Positions 18,523 to 26,852 of a DNA stretch of 64,000 bases are shown in pieces (the stretch's first letter is position 1; every line of letters starts with the position of its first letter). The stretch covers positions 10,017 to 74,016 of the forward strand of contig JAMOQH010000179.1 in NCBI GenBank assembly GCA_027064085.1. The letters are read 5' to 3'. The position numbers and the translations under genes were made by a program. The notes under the pieces were generated by a model. It did no database searches and had not been told where the DNA came from. It saw only the letters and a list, made by a program, of their open reading frames with translations. The stretch is from a bacterium (GTDB taxonomy: Bacteria > UBP6 > JAFGXH01).

Positions 18523-19319
18523 AATATTATATCCTTAAGTGGTTCGTTTAGATTAAAGCTTAATTCATCTACCGTAACATTATTATAGATTTGATTGAGT
18601 ATATTTAATATCAAATTATAAGTATATTTATCTGTATTATTATATCCAAAGATTAATTTTAGGATTTCTTGATAAAATTTTTTTTTATCAATATTTTTTA
18701 AATAATAATTTGATTTTCTTTTTAAGATAAAAATTTTTTTTAATTCTTTTTTAGGTAAAAAGTTTACAATATGTTTGGGATTATAATTAAAAGGAGTAGG
18801 ATAAATATAAAATTTTTCATTTAATTTTCTTATAAGGGTAATTTCATCATGAAGGATGGTACAGCCTTCAGATTTTAGTTTTTTAGCAAATGTTGATTTA
18901 CCACTACCACTAATTCCACTTCCTACAATTCCATAATTATCATTTATAATAGAAGATGAATGTAGTAGTAATGCATTAAATTTAGGTAAAAAATTCAATA
19001 ATATTGTTTTTATAATTAAAAAAAAATTATTTGAATCTTTATGTATTAAAAAATTTGCAGTATTTTCAATATAATTAATTTCACCATGAATATCCCATTT
19101 TTTAATTATCATAATGTCATCATTTATATTGGTAATGAAATAATCCCATTTGCCATTAATAAGCTCGTAATCATCTATTTTTATAAGTTTAACAAAAATA
19201 TCATATTCTGAATTTTCTATAATAAAATCTTTTAATATTTGTTTCATTTTGTTATTAAATAATTGATAGTCAATTTCAAATGATATAATTATATTAGCAA
19301 TAGATACCTGAAAACTCAT
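18519..19319 (-). CDS. HPr kinase-like (HprK-related) kinase
   Basis: The protein is 266 residues. The N-terminal half is a divergent domain. A P-loop at about 134-146 (GSGISGSGKSTFAKKL) is followed by CTILHDEITLIRK and IYPTPFN, as in HPr-kinase-like proteins of natural-product clusters. In HprK the P-loop and the following acidic residues bind ATP and magnesium. Homologues in paeninodin-type lasso clusters phosphorylate the precursor's C-terminal serine; the peptide encoded at 17425-17544 ends in Ser. The ATG overlaps the upstream peptidase stop by four bases (ATGA) and its own stop overlaps the next gene the same way, so the genes are tightly coupled. No HPr or PTS gene is nearby. Confidence 0.82.
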   Translation of the reverse strand: MSFQVSIANIIISFEIDYQLFNNKMKQILKDFIIENSEYDIFVKLIKIDDYELINGKWDYFITNINDDIMIIKKWDIHGEINYIENTANFLIHKDSNNFFLIIKTILLNFLPKFNALLLHSSSIINDNYGIVGSGISGSGKSTFAKKLKSEGCTILHDEITLIRKLNEKFYIYPTPFNYNPKHIVNFLPKKELKKIFILKRKSNYYLKNIDKKKFYQEILKLIFGYNNTDKYTYNLILNILNQIYNNVTVDELSFNLNEPLKDIIL

Positions 19320-19747
19320 AATTTTTTTTTCCTTTTGATTATCATTTTTATAATAGGGTGAAATGGCAGTATGTAATAATAGTATATGTTTAATATGTGT
19401 GAATTAATTATTAAATTAAATTTATTTTTCTGTATTTTAAATAAAACACCAAAATAGTTATTTTCATTTATTTCATAAAAATCATTATTTACATTATTGT
19501 CACCTTTTGTTATTATTTTATTATTTTTAATTTTGATAATTCTGTGTAGTATAAAATCATTCTTTTTAAAAAGAATAATATCCCCTTGTTTTAATTTATT
19601 AATATTTTTATATTTTATAAATACTTTATCACCCTTAGATATTAGTGGCCACATTGAACCACCGGTAGTTACATCAGTAATAAATATATCTCCTTTTTTA
19701 AGAGATATTTTTAGTAATTCCTGTTTTATCTTATTTTTTTTAATGAT
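19316..19747 (-). CDS. S26/SipW-like signal peptidase with no canonical start codon
   Basis: The motif TTGGSMWPLISKGDKVFIK holds the catalytic serine (SMWP). GDIILFK, then FILHRIIKI and ITKGDNN, give a histidine in the position used by SipW/ER-type signal peptidases. A hydrophobic C-terminal segment precedes a basic tail. The first ATG in frame (19654) lies after the catalytic serine, so it cannot be the functional start. Upstream, the frame encodes ELLKISLKKGDIFITDV back to a stop at about 19760, with AGAGG at 19759-19755 but only ATC (19747), ATT (19744) or ATA (19729) as possible starts. The coordinate given assumes ATC. Alternatively an A8 slippery run (19741-19734) joins this domain to the preceding nucleotidyltransferase by -1 frameshift. 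It probably cleaves the leader or an exported partner. Confidence 0.72.
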   Translation of the reverse strand: MIKKNKIKQELLKISLKKGDIFITDVTTGGSMWPLISKGDKVFIKYKNINKLKQGDIILFKKNDFILHRIIKIKNNKIITKGDNNVNNDFYEINENNYFGVLFKIQKNKFNLIINSHILNIYYYYILPFHPIIKMIIKRKKKL

Positions 19748-20709
19748 TTTGTTACCTCTTTAATGCCATTATTCTTAATTTTTATAAATTTATCATTTAA
19801 AAACCTTTTGTAGTCATTTAAGTTGTCAAATGTATAGTAAAATAAAAAAATCTGATTAATTCTAAAATTATTAGTCATTATCATATTTTTTAAAATTAAT
19901 TTTTCGTAAGTTTTCAAATTGATTAAATTTATGGGTACTTTCTTTAAATCAAGTTCATTTATTAATATATAAAATATTAAATAACTAATTTTTTTTATTC
20001 TGAAAAGGTTTATCATTTTTAGGAGATAATTCCAATTAATATCCTCTTTTTTAATAATTAAATATAAATCTAGAAATTTTTTTTCTACATTGATAAAATA
20101 GTCATTGGATATCTGTATTATTAAAGCAATAAGCTGATGCTCGATACAGTTTTTTTCAAAAATAACAGAGTAATCAATATTAAATTTTGCTTTTTGAATA
20201 AAGGCTATATGTAAGTCTAAACTAAGTTCATGTCCTTTATATTCTATCAAAAACTCATTTTCATAAAAACGATACTTATTTTTATAAAAGGATTTATCTT
20301 TTTTATATTTTGTTATTTTAAAATTATTATCTATTAAATCTTTTACTCTGCTTAGTTGTTTTTCATCTATTAATAAATCAATATCAGATAGAAATCTTTG
20401 TGCAATATTTTCATATATGTTTTCGGCAGTAAATGCTCCTTTATAGAAAAGATAATTAAGTCTATTTTTATTTAAAAGTGTTTTTAGCTCCTTTTTAAAG
20501 TTTAAAAGTATGATGTTTTTATATAAATTTGCTCTATATTCTTGATTTATTTTTTTATTTTCTAATATTTTTTTATTTATGGGTAAAAAATAAAACGAAA
20601 CGCTTAATTTTTTGAATTGATAATATAAATCAGTTGTATAACCAATCTCCTTTTTTAAAACTTTTTTAAAATTACTATTTAAAATACCATTTTTTAAGTA
20701 AAATATAAT
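19726..20709 (-). CDS. Nucleotidyltransferase-family protein of the RiPP-like locus, unusual start
   Basis: About 327 residues in one frame. The family signature is FLSDIDLLID (acidic metal-binding pair) with a lysine-rich stretch and, further on, HELSLDLHIAF, as in the uncharacterised nucleotidyltransferase family (NTP_transf_5, PF14907) found in lasso and PqqD/HprK clusters. Starting at the first TTG (20250) would delete the catalytic DID and most of the domain. In the full frame there is no ATG, GTG or TTG after the stop at 20721-20719. A strong GAGGAG (20718-20713) is followed only by ATT (20709) or ATA (20706, 20712). Alternatively ATG 20728, five bases after the upstream gene's stop, joins this frame if the A6 run at 20695-20690 is read as A5. 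Its substrate is unknown; some cluster homologues act on the phosphorylated peptide. Confidence 0.72.
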   Translation of the reverse strand: MIFYLKNGILNSNFKKVLKKEIGYTTDLYYQFKKLSVSFYFLPINKKILENKKINQEYRANLYKNIILLNFKKELKTLLNKNRLNYLFYKGAFTAENIYENIAQRFLSDIDLLIDEKQLSRVKDLIDNNFKITKYKKDKSFYKNKYRFYENEFLIEYKGHELSLDLHIAFIQKAKFNIDYSVIFEKNCIEHQLIALIIQISNDYFINVEKKFLDLYLIIKKEDINWNYLLKMINLFRIKKISYLIFYILINELDLKKVPINLINLKTYEKLILKNMIMTNNFRINQIFLFYYTFDNLNDYKRFLNDKFIKIKNNGIKEVTKSLKKIR

Positions 20710-20732
20710 TATCTCCTCTTAAAAACATATAA

Positions 20733-22085
20733 CTACTTGTTTTGAGCTCTAAATAATTTTTCTAATCTATCATACACCTCAATAGCTTTTGCCCTAACTT
20801 TATAATTGAGCTTTTTATTTGTAGTTAATGAGTATAAAAACTTTCTGTTTTCTATGCTTAAATCTTCTATTTTATTTAATGTATCAAGTATTTTAACCTG
20901 TAATAAATCAGGACGAGCTAAAATATAGTCATCTGCACCTTTATTGGTTTGGCTAATTGTTGGACACATTATTTTGCTTTCATTGAAGAAATCTTCTTTA
21001 AGCATTTTTTGCCCAGTTAAAAGTTTTAATTTTGCAATACCGACAACAGCTAAACATTTATGCTCTAGTTTACCTTTTTTATAGAAATTTTGAAATAATT
21101 CTTCAACTTTTTTTCTTGCTTCTTTTGATGCAGGAGTAGTATTTGCCAGAATCCAAATCATTGTGGTGTAATCCTTGATATTATCTTTTTTATTTATCAT
21201 AGCATTAAAGCTTTCACGGCCATCAAATGCTGCAACTGTTAATAGACATTCTCTTGGGTAGTTTACTCTTTTACATTCTTTTTCTATTTCTTTTGCATAT
21301 TTAAAGTTTACAGAAAATAAATTTCTTTCAACTTTTATTTGTTCTGTTAATAATTTTAAATCATCACCTTCAGTAAATCTTTTTTTGGCTTCCTCTTCGG
21401 CATCTTTTATAGATAAGTCATAAATAGCAGAAACAGCATCTGCTACAACTTCAGGAGATTCAGAATTTAAATATTTTTCTATAAATGGAATATCTTTAAT
21501 ACTTCCTCTTTTTTTGATATACCATATACCCCATGATTTAACTTTATCATATTTTGTTGTTTCAACAGTTTTTTTTATTCTGTTTAACATTTCATTTCTG
21601 TATGTAGGGTCCTGAAGATGATATAAGGATTCTATTGCTTCAATTTGTTTTTTTTCATTATTATATTTTAATTGTGAAAATTTTAATCCTACTTTGTTGT
21701 AGAAATCAAATATATTATTACTAACTTTATTAAATGCAAAAATATTTGCTCCAATTATCAAAACAAGTATAATTCGGAATCTTAATTTATAATCTTTAAA
21801 ATCTTTTCTAGCAATTTGTTCTTCTTTAGTTAATCTTTGAATTAATATTTCTTCCTTTTTCCAATAAATGTCAAAAAATAAATCTCCAGTTAAAACAGCT
21901 TCAAAACCGCCTAATATAACTATAAGCAAAAACCAAAAGAGCATCATAAAGAAATAAATAGTGATACTTTGCTCTGATGATCTAATCATATTCGCCATAA
22001 AAACAGTATAAATACCTAAAATAATATTTAATATGATTATTGAGATTATGTTTTTAATTTTTGTTCCTAATAATTTATTTAGCAT
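20733..22085 (-). CDS. Membrane protein with HEAT-like helical repeats
   Basis: The protein is 450 residues. Three hydrophobic helices lie at about 11-32, 41-63 and 104-121, followed by a soluble helical domain with paired helices such as DIPFIEKYLNSESPEVVADA followed by VSAIYDLS, typical of HEAT/PBS repeats. I do not recognise a specific family. It may be a scaffold facing cytoplasm or periplasm. It shares the strand of the RiPP-like minus genes and ends five bases before ATG 20728, so co-transcription is likely, but uvrC lies close upstream too and membership of the peptide locus is uncertain. Confidence 0.7.
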   Translation of the reverse strand: MLNKLLGTKIKNIISIIILNIILGIYTVFMANMIRSSEQSITIYFFMMLFWFLLIVILGGFEAVLTGDLFFDIYWKKEEILIQRLTKEEQIARKDFKDYKLRFRIILVLIIGANIFAFNKVSNNIFDFYNKVGLKFSQLKYNNEKKQIEAIESLYHLQDPTYRNEMLNRIKKTVETTKYDKVKSWGIWYIKKRGSIKDIPFIEKYLNSESPEVVADAVSAIYDLSIKDAEEEAKKRFTEGDDLKLLTEQIKVERNLFSVNFKYAKEIEKECKRVNYPRECLLTVAAFDGRESFNAMINKKDNIKDYTTMIWILANTTPASKEARKKVEELFQNFYKKGKLEHKCLAVVGIAKLKLLTGQKMLKEDFFNESKIMCPTISQTNKGADDYILARPDLLQVKILDTLNKIEDLSIENRKFLYSLTTNKKLNYKVRAKAIEVYDRLEKLFRAQNK

Positions 22086-22152
22086 AAAATCCTCTTATAA
22101 TACTAACTGTAAATAAGATATATCATAATGAACATAAAAGCAATAATAAATT

Positions 22153-23997
22153 TTACAAGAAAAAATCAAAGACTTTTTTTGCAATCTCTTTATTTATACC
22201 CTTAACCTTTTTAAGGTCTTGTAAGCTTGCTTTTTTGATATTTTCTATACTTTTAAAATGTTTAAGTAAAATTTGTTTTCTTTTACTCCCTATACCGTCT
22301 ATTTTATTTAAAACTGATTGAATACCTGTTTTGGCTCTTAGTTTTCTGTGGTATTCAATTGCAAATCTGTGAGCTTCATCTCTTAATTTTACAAAAACAA
22401 CTATTTCAGGGCTATTTTGTTTTAGAATGATTGCTTCTTTATTTTTAACTTTAAAAACTCTTTCATAGTATTGGGCTTTGTCTTTATCATTTGATTTAAT
22501 TTTAGCTAAAGATAGTAAGTCAACTGTGTTTTCAACATTTAATTCTTCTAAAGCTTCATAAGCTGAATTTAGTTGTCCTTTTCCTCCATCTACTATAATT
22601 AAATCAGGAAGTAAATTTTCTTTAAGGCCAGATTTAATTCTTCTTGATATAACCTCTTTCATCGATGCATAATCATTTATGCCTTCAACTGTTTGTATTT
22701 TAAAATGTCTATAACCTTTTTTGTATGGCATTGCATTTCTAAATTCTACTTTTGAAGCAACAGGATTAGCTCCTTGAAAATTTGAATTATCAAAGCACTC
22801 TATTTTATTTGGTATATTTATTAAATTAAATGTGTTTTTAATTGTTTCAAGGAGGTTTTTATTTTTATTTTTTAGATAATATTCCTTTTCTAAACTTATT
22901 TGAGCATTTTTATTTGCCATTATCAATAAATCATTTAATTTTTGCATTTTTTTGTTGCTTTTAGGGTAGAAAAAATTAATTTCTTTATTACTTTCATTAT
23001 TAAAGTATGTATTAAATAATTCAAAATTAAAACTTTCTTCAGGTAATAAGACTTCTTGAGGGAAGGCTGTTCTTTTGGAGTAGTATTGCAATATTATAGA
23101 TTCTATCATTTCAATGCTAGGAAACTTGATATTATTAAAAATTTCTACTTTTTTATCTATTATTAAGCCATTTCGTAATATCAAAATTGAAATGCTCAAA
23201 CTATCATTTAAAACAGAATATCCTATTATATCTATATCTTTCTTATAATCAACTGAAGCTAAATGTACTCTTAAATAATATTTTAGCATCTTAATTTGGT
23301 CTCTTAGCTTTGCTGCTTTTTCAAATAATAAATTTTCACTAGCATTATACATTTCTATTTCTAATTCTTTGATTAGCTCATCACCTTGTCCAGATAAAAA
23401 TTTTTTAAGTTTACTTATTTCACTATTATAGCTATTTTCGGTAATTTCATTTATACAAGGTCCACTACATCTATGGATTTCATACTCTAAACAAGCTCTT
23501 TTACTTGATTTTAAAACAGAATCAGTACAAGTTCTTAATTTGAATAACCTATTTAGTGTAGAAACTAAATTTCTTACTCTACTCGACTGAAAAAACGGAC
23601 CTATATAAAAAGCTTTATCTTGTTTATTGTATGTTCTAACTAATTCCAGCATAGGAAAGTATGATTTTGTATCAAGTCTAATTAAAAGTTCTTGCTTGCC
23701 ATCTTTATATACTATATTAAATTTAGGTTTATGAAGTCTAATTAAAGTTGCTTCAAGTTTTAATGCTTCTTCTTCTGTGTTAGTAATAGTAACTTCAATA
23801 TCCGATAATATATCAGATAAAAACTTTATGAAACTTCTGTTGTCTCCTGATTTTTGAAAGTAATTTTTAACTCTTTTTTTTAAGTTTTTGGCCTTACCTA
23901 TATAAACAATTTTATTATCTATATCTTTCATGATATAACAGCCTGGTAATTCTGGAATTGTTTTTATAATTTTTTCATGATTAAAGAGAGTTGTCAT
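22153..23997 (-). CDS. uvrC: UvrABC excinuclease subunit C
   Basis: The protein is 614 residues, normal for UvrC. The N-terminal GIY-YIG nuclease (LPGCYIMKDIDNKIVYIGKA, about 17-40) makes the 3' incision. A cysteine-bearing region at about 153-178 (RTCTDSV ... CLEYEIHRCSGPC) precedes a UVR helix pair near 205-235 that binds UvrB. The RNase H-like C-terminal nuclease has CFDNSNFQGANPVAS and LIIVDGGKGQLNSA. Two helix-hairpin-helix motifs end the protein (IDGIGSKRKQILLKHF; LKKVKGINKEIAKKV). It acts in nucleotide excision repair. The ATG overlaps the upstream gene's stop (ATGA), so it is translated together with the DUF3857-like gene. Confidence 0.97.
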   Translation of the reverse strand: MTTLFNHEKIIKTIPELPGCYIMKDIDNKIVYIGKAKNLKKRVKNYFQKSGDNRSFIKFLSDILSDIEVTITNTEEEALKLEATLIRLHKPKFNIVYKDGKQELLIRLDTKSYFPMLELVRTYNKQDKAFYIGPFFQSSRVRNLVSTLNRLFKLRTCTDSVLKSSKRACLEYEIHRCSGPCINEITENSYNSEISKLKKFLSGQGDELIKELEIEMYNASENLLFEKAAKLRDQIKMLKYYLRVHLASVDYKKDIDIIGYSVLNDSLSISILILRNGLIIDKKVEIFNNIKFPSIEMIESIILQYYSKRTAFPQEVLLPEESFNFELFNTYFNNESNKEINFFYPKSNKKMQKLNDLLIMANKNAQISLEKEYYLKNKNKNLLETIKNTFNLINIPNKIECFDNSNFQGANPVASKVEFRNAMPYKKGYRHFKIQTVEGINDYASMKEVISRRIKSGLKENLLPDLIIVDGGKGQLNSAYEALEELNVENTVDLLSLAKIKSNDKDKAQYYERVFKVKNKEAIILKQNSPEIVVFVKLRDEAHRFAIEYHRKLRAKTGIQSVLNKIDGIGSKRKQILLKHFKSIENIKKASLQDLKKVKGINKEIAKKVFDFFL

Positions 23998-26522
23998 TTA
24001 TTTTTACCTTTAAGTAGAGTTACTTTTTGGTTTTTACGATATATTTGTATATTATCTAAGAGTAGTTTTCTTTTATGTATAAAGTTTTTTATGTTTATAT
24101 AAAAATTTTTATATCTATTTATTGCGATTACTTTTTTGGGTAAGTAAAATGAGTCTTTTATTTGTATTTTATTGGAGTTGGCTCCTATAAATTTATAATT
24201 TTTATCTAAGAGTTCTATGTTTAATTCAAAATCTTCTTGGTATGCTGATTTGATTTCTATAGGGTTTAATATTTTACTGTTGTATATATACTTTATTAAG
24301 TTAGGTGACTGATTAAAAAATGGAGAGAATAATTCTGAAAAATAGTTTTTAATTTTTAAAAATTCTTTATTTTCTAGTTCAAAATAGTCTAGTGGAGTTT
24401 TATTAATTCCTTTTATGTATATAGTCATATTATTTCTTGTTTTTTTTATTTCATAGTCGATTAGGGATGTATTTTTAATTTTGGTATTAACATATAATTC
24501 TAGTATTTTTGCTATAACTTCCTCATTTTTATATATTTTTAGCATATTTCTAAGGCCTGTTGTATAAAAATCATTTAAAGTTATATTCATTTCAAATTCG
24601 GCATAATCTAAATCTTTTAAAATTTTATAATTTATTACTACTTTATTATTTTTCACAAAGTTTTTTAATATTTTTTCATGTCTTTTATATAAATATGCTC
24701 CTTTGTTATCTATTGTTATATATTCTTTATTTTTTAAGAATCTAGGAATAACTCCAAAGCCCAAATAGGGAGTATTTAAGTCTAAGTATTGATTTTTGTA
24801 TTGAATGATGGGGTAGTTGAAGAGTTTATTGTTGTAAATATCATTTTTTATATGAAATATTAATAGTTTAGTATTTAATTTTTTTAATTTACTCCATCTG
24901 TAAAAAACTAAGGCTTTATTTTCTATCTTCTTAGAATATAGAAAATAATAAGCCTTTTTAATATCATTAATTTTATTTATTGAATCTGGTATTTCTAAAT
25001 ATGATAAATTTTTATAAAAATAGTACCATTTAAGCCCTGTAGGAGCTTTTATTGGCACATTTATAACATAATAAGGTAAGAAGTCTAAAGTATTGGCTTC
25101 AAAAGGCATTTTAAAATATGCTTTTATGTTTTTAGCTTGATTTTTGTTTATTAAATTATAATTATGACTATTTATTAGCTTGTATTTAATATTTTTACTA
25201 AATTTTATTGAAAAGCTTTGTATATTAAAATATTTTTCTGGTATGAAAATTATGTTCTTAATTTTTGATTTTGTATACAGCTCTATAAGCATATTATTTT
25301 CAATTTCTTTTAAGAAAATTTCATTTTCTGTAAACTTTGTTTCTAATGGAGTTTTTTTACCATTAATTATGGAATATACTCCTAAAATGTCTACAGAGCT
25401 AGGTATTCTAAAGTAGTCAATAAATTTAGTTGCATCTTTTACTGAAATTAAATAGTGGATATATTGATAGTATTTTCCTGCTTCTTTTTTTACTACAATA
25501 TTTTTTTCTATAATTTCGTTTTGCTGTATTTTTTGAGAGTGAGGCGTTGTTATAGGATAAGGCAACGCCTTATCCGTACTTAACGCCTTATTCACATATA
25601 AGATCTTTTCCTTGTTTTTACTAAAAGCAGGGATGTATTCTTTATAGAAGTCTTGTGTTTCTCTTTGAGAATAATAATTAATGCACCTTTTTGCCCATTT
25701 TGTTAGATATTTATAGGCTTCGTTAGGGAGGTTATTTAGTAAGTAGAAGTTATATAGTTTGTAGTTGGCTAAGGGTGTGTTTTCCTTTATTAATTCCTCT
25801 ATTTCTAATTTGTTATTGGGTAGGTATACTTCTTCGTTTTTAATATTCACGATTGTATTAACTTTTTGTACTGTTATTTCAGAAGCTAATTCTAATTGCC
25901 TATTGTTTTTGTTTTTTACATCACAAGATGCTCCTTTAATGTAAATTAGTCCATTTTTTTTATTATTTAGTTTTAGCGATAATTTGAAATATTTATTACT
26001 TCCTTTTATTATGAAGGCATTTCCATTTGTTTTTTTATTATTTATACAAGATGAGTCAGTTAAGTCATTGTAAAGATATACACTGTGCTTGTGCTTAAAT
26101 TTACAAGTTGTTTCTAGTATATAAAGACCCTTTTTAAGCTTTTGAGGCCTTTTAAATTTAATTAATGATGATTCATACTTATTTTTTAATAAATTAATAG
26201 GTAATTCTTCAAATAATTCAATATTTTTAAATTGATATATATTAAATTTATTTATTACTCCATATTTTTTATTTAATTTTTTAATTTTTTTATTGTTTCC
26301 TGAGTGTATATAAAATTCATTGAGTAATTTTATATATAGAGGTTCTGAATTTCTATTTATGTACTTCAAATTCTCTAATTTATTAATATATTCTTTTTCA
26401 TTTTTTATTAAAAATGGAGCTTGATAGTAGTAAAGTAAACTTTGATAGTCATTTTTTACAATATTTAAATCATCAGTAATTGTATTTTGAGCTGTAAGAA
26501 TTAAAAATATTAAAACTATCAT
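23994..26522 (-). CDS. Exported DUF3857/transglutaminase-like protein, apparently lacking a catalytic triad
   Basis: The protein is 842 residues. ATG 26522 starts a hydrophobic signal (MIVLIFLILTAQN); the frame is open further upstream only because it runs antisense through the tRNA. The middle (about 340-480) reads like DUF3857: ENGKYYQ-like EAGKYYQYIHYLISVKDA, then hydrophobic beta strands. Next comes a region resembling a degenerate transglutaminase core (ALVFYRWSKLKKLNTKLLIF ... YLDLNTPYLGFGVIP, compare LLRAxGIxA...WLDPTxxYxPFGxLP). The usual catalytic cysteine is not evident there. It is probably a periplasmic structural or peptide-binding relative. The Shine-Dalgarno is weak (CAGAG). 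Its stop overlaps uvrC. Confidence 0.6.
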   Translation of the reverse strand: MIVLIFLILTAQNTITDDLNIVKNDYQSLLYYYQAPFLIKNEKEYINKLENLKYINRNSEPLYIKLLNEFYIHSGNNKKIKKLNKKYGVINKFNIYQFKNIELFEELPINLLKNKYESSLIKFKRPQKLKKGLYILETTCKFKHKHSVYLYNDLTDSSCINNKKTNGNAFIIKGSNKYFKLSLKLNNKKNGLIYIKGASCDVKNKNNRQLELASEITVQKVNTIVNIKNEEVYLPNNKLEIEELIKENTPLANYKLYNFYLLNNLPNEAYKYLTKWAKRCINYYSQRETQDFYKEYIPAFSKNKEKILYVNKALSTDKALPYPITTPHSQKIQQNEIIEKNIVVKKEAGKYYQYIHYLISVKDATKFIDYFRIPSSVDILGVYSIINGKKTPLETKFTENEIFLKEIENNMLIELYTKSKIKNIIFIPEKYFNIQSFSIKFSKNIKYKLINSHNYNLINKNQAKNIKAYFKMPFEANTLDFLPYYVINVPIKAPTGLKWYYFYKNLSYLEIPDSINKINDIKKAYYFLYSKKIENKALVFYRWSKLKKLNTKLLIFHIKNDIYNNKLFNYPIIQYKNQYLDLNTPYLGFGVIPRFLKNKEYITIDNKGAYLYKRHEKILKNFVKNNKVVINYKILKDLDYAEFEMNITLNDFYTTGLRNMLKIYKNEEVIAKILELYVNTKIKNTSLIDYEIKKTRNNMTIYIKGINKTPLDYFELENKEFLKIKNYFSELFSPFFNQSPNLIKYIYNSKILNPIEIKSAYQEDFELNIELLDKNYKFIGANSNKIQIKDSFYLPKKVIAINRYKNFYINIKNFIHKRKLLLDNIQIYRKNQKVTLLKGKNK

Positions 26523-26558
26523 ATTTCTCTGTTTTACTAGGAGCTTAAATAATGAAAA

Positions 26559-26640
26559 TGCGAGAGGCGGGACTTGAACCCGCATGGCTCGCGCCACACG
26601 CCCCTTAAACGTGCGTGTCTACCGATTTCACCACTCTCGC
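26559..26640 (-). tRNA. tRNA-Leu, anticodon AAG by folding
   Basis: The 82-base gene folds as a class II tRNA: acceptor GCGAGAG/CTCTCGC, D-stem GTG/CAC with GG in the loop, long variable arm TGGC-GCGA-GCCA, T-arm GCGGG-TTCAAGT-CCCGC, discriminator A and no encoded CCA. The anticodon stem CACGT/GCGTG encloses TTAAGGG, placing A-A-G at 34-36 and G at 37. This matches leucine CUN tRNAs, where G36-G37 is typical. Reading TAA instead would require a stem with two mismatches. A34 is unusual among bacterial leucine tRNAs and implies TadA editing to inosine or unmodified A34 decoding. Confidence 0.93.
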
Positions 26641-26681
26641 ATGATTTATTACTAGTTTACCTGAGCAATAAATAGAAAGTA

Positions 26682-26710
26682 TTTATACAATAGAATTAAT
26701 AAATTGTCAA
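26682..26710 (-). promoter_or_regulatory. Consensus-like sigma-70 promoter of the tRNA
   Basis: On the minus strand, TTGACA (26710-26705), a 17-base spacer and TATAAA (26687-26682) lie about 42 bases upstream of the tRNA 5' end. Confidence 0.75.
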
Positions 26711-26780
26711 GAATTAAGCTTGAAAAATTTGCTAGAGATGGTTTTTTAGATGATTATTTGATTAAGTTTATAAAAAAATC

Positions 26781-26809
26781 TTGTAAAAAAATTTAAAATT
26801 TGTTATAAA
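26781..26809 (+). promoter_or_regulatory. Sigma-70 promoter of the yajC-secDF-recJ operon
   Basis: TTGTAA (26781-26786), 17 bases, TATAAA (26804-26809), with TG one base before the -10. The expected start is near 26816, about 37 bases before the TTG start of yajC. Confidence 0.65.
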
Positions 26810-26852
26810 AGCAGGCCGTGTTTATTTTGAAATACCCTTTTCGGAGGAAAAA

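Noticed and set aside
19316-19654. ATG 19654 (beginning MWPLIS) as the true peptidase start
   Set aside because: It would remove the catalytic serine immediately before it and the conserved upstream segment.
19726-20250. TTG 20250 as the true nucleotidyltransferase start
   Set aside because: The conserved FLSDIDLLID motif and about 150 further residues are encoded upstream in the same uninterrupted frame.
12013-20728. Calling the peptide locus a complete lasso-peptide cluster
   Set aside because: No asparagine-synthetase-like cyclase, transglutaminase-like B2 protease or dedicated ABC exporter is in the window, and the leader lacks the usual Thr at -2.
26523-26597. N-terminal extension of the DUF3857-like protein to 26597
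   Set aside because: The extension is a translation of the tRNA-Leu 3' half; a signal peptide begins at ATG 26522.
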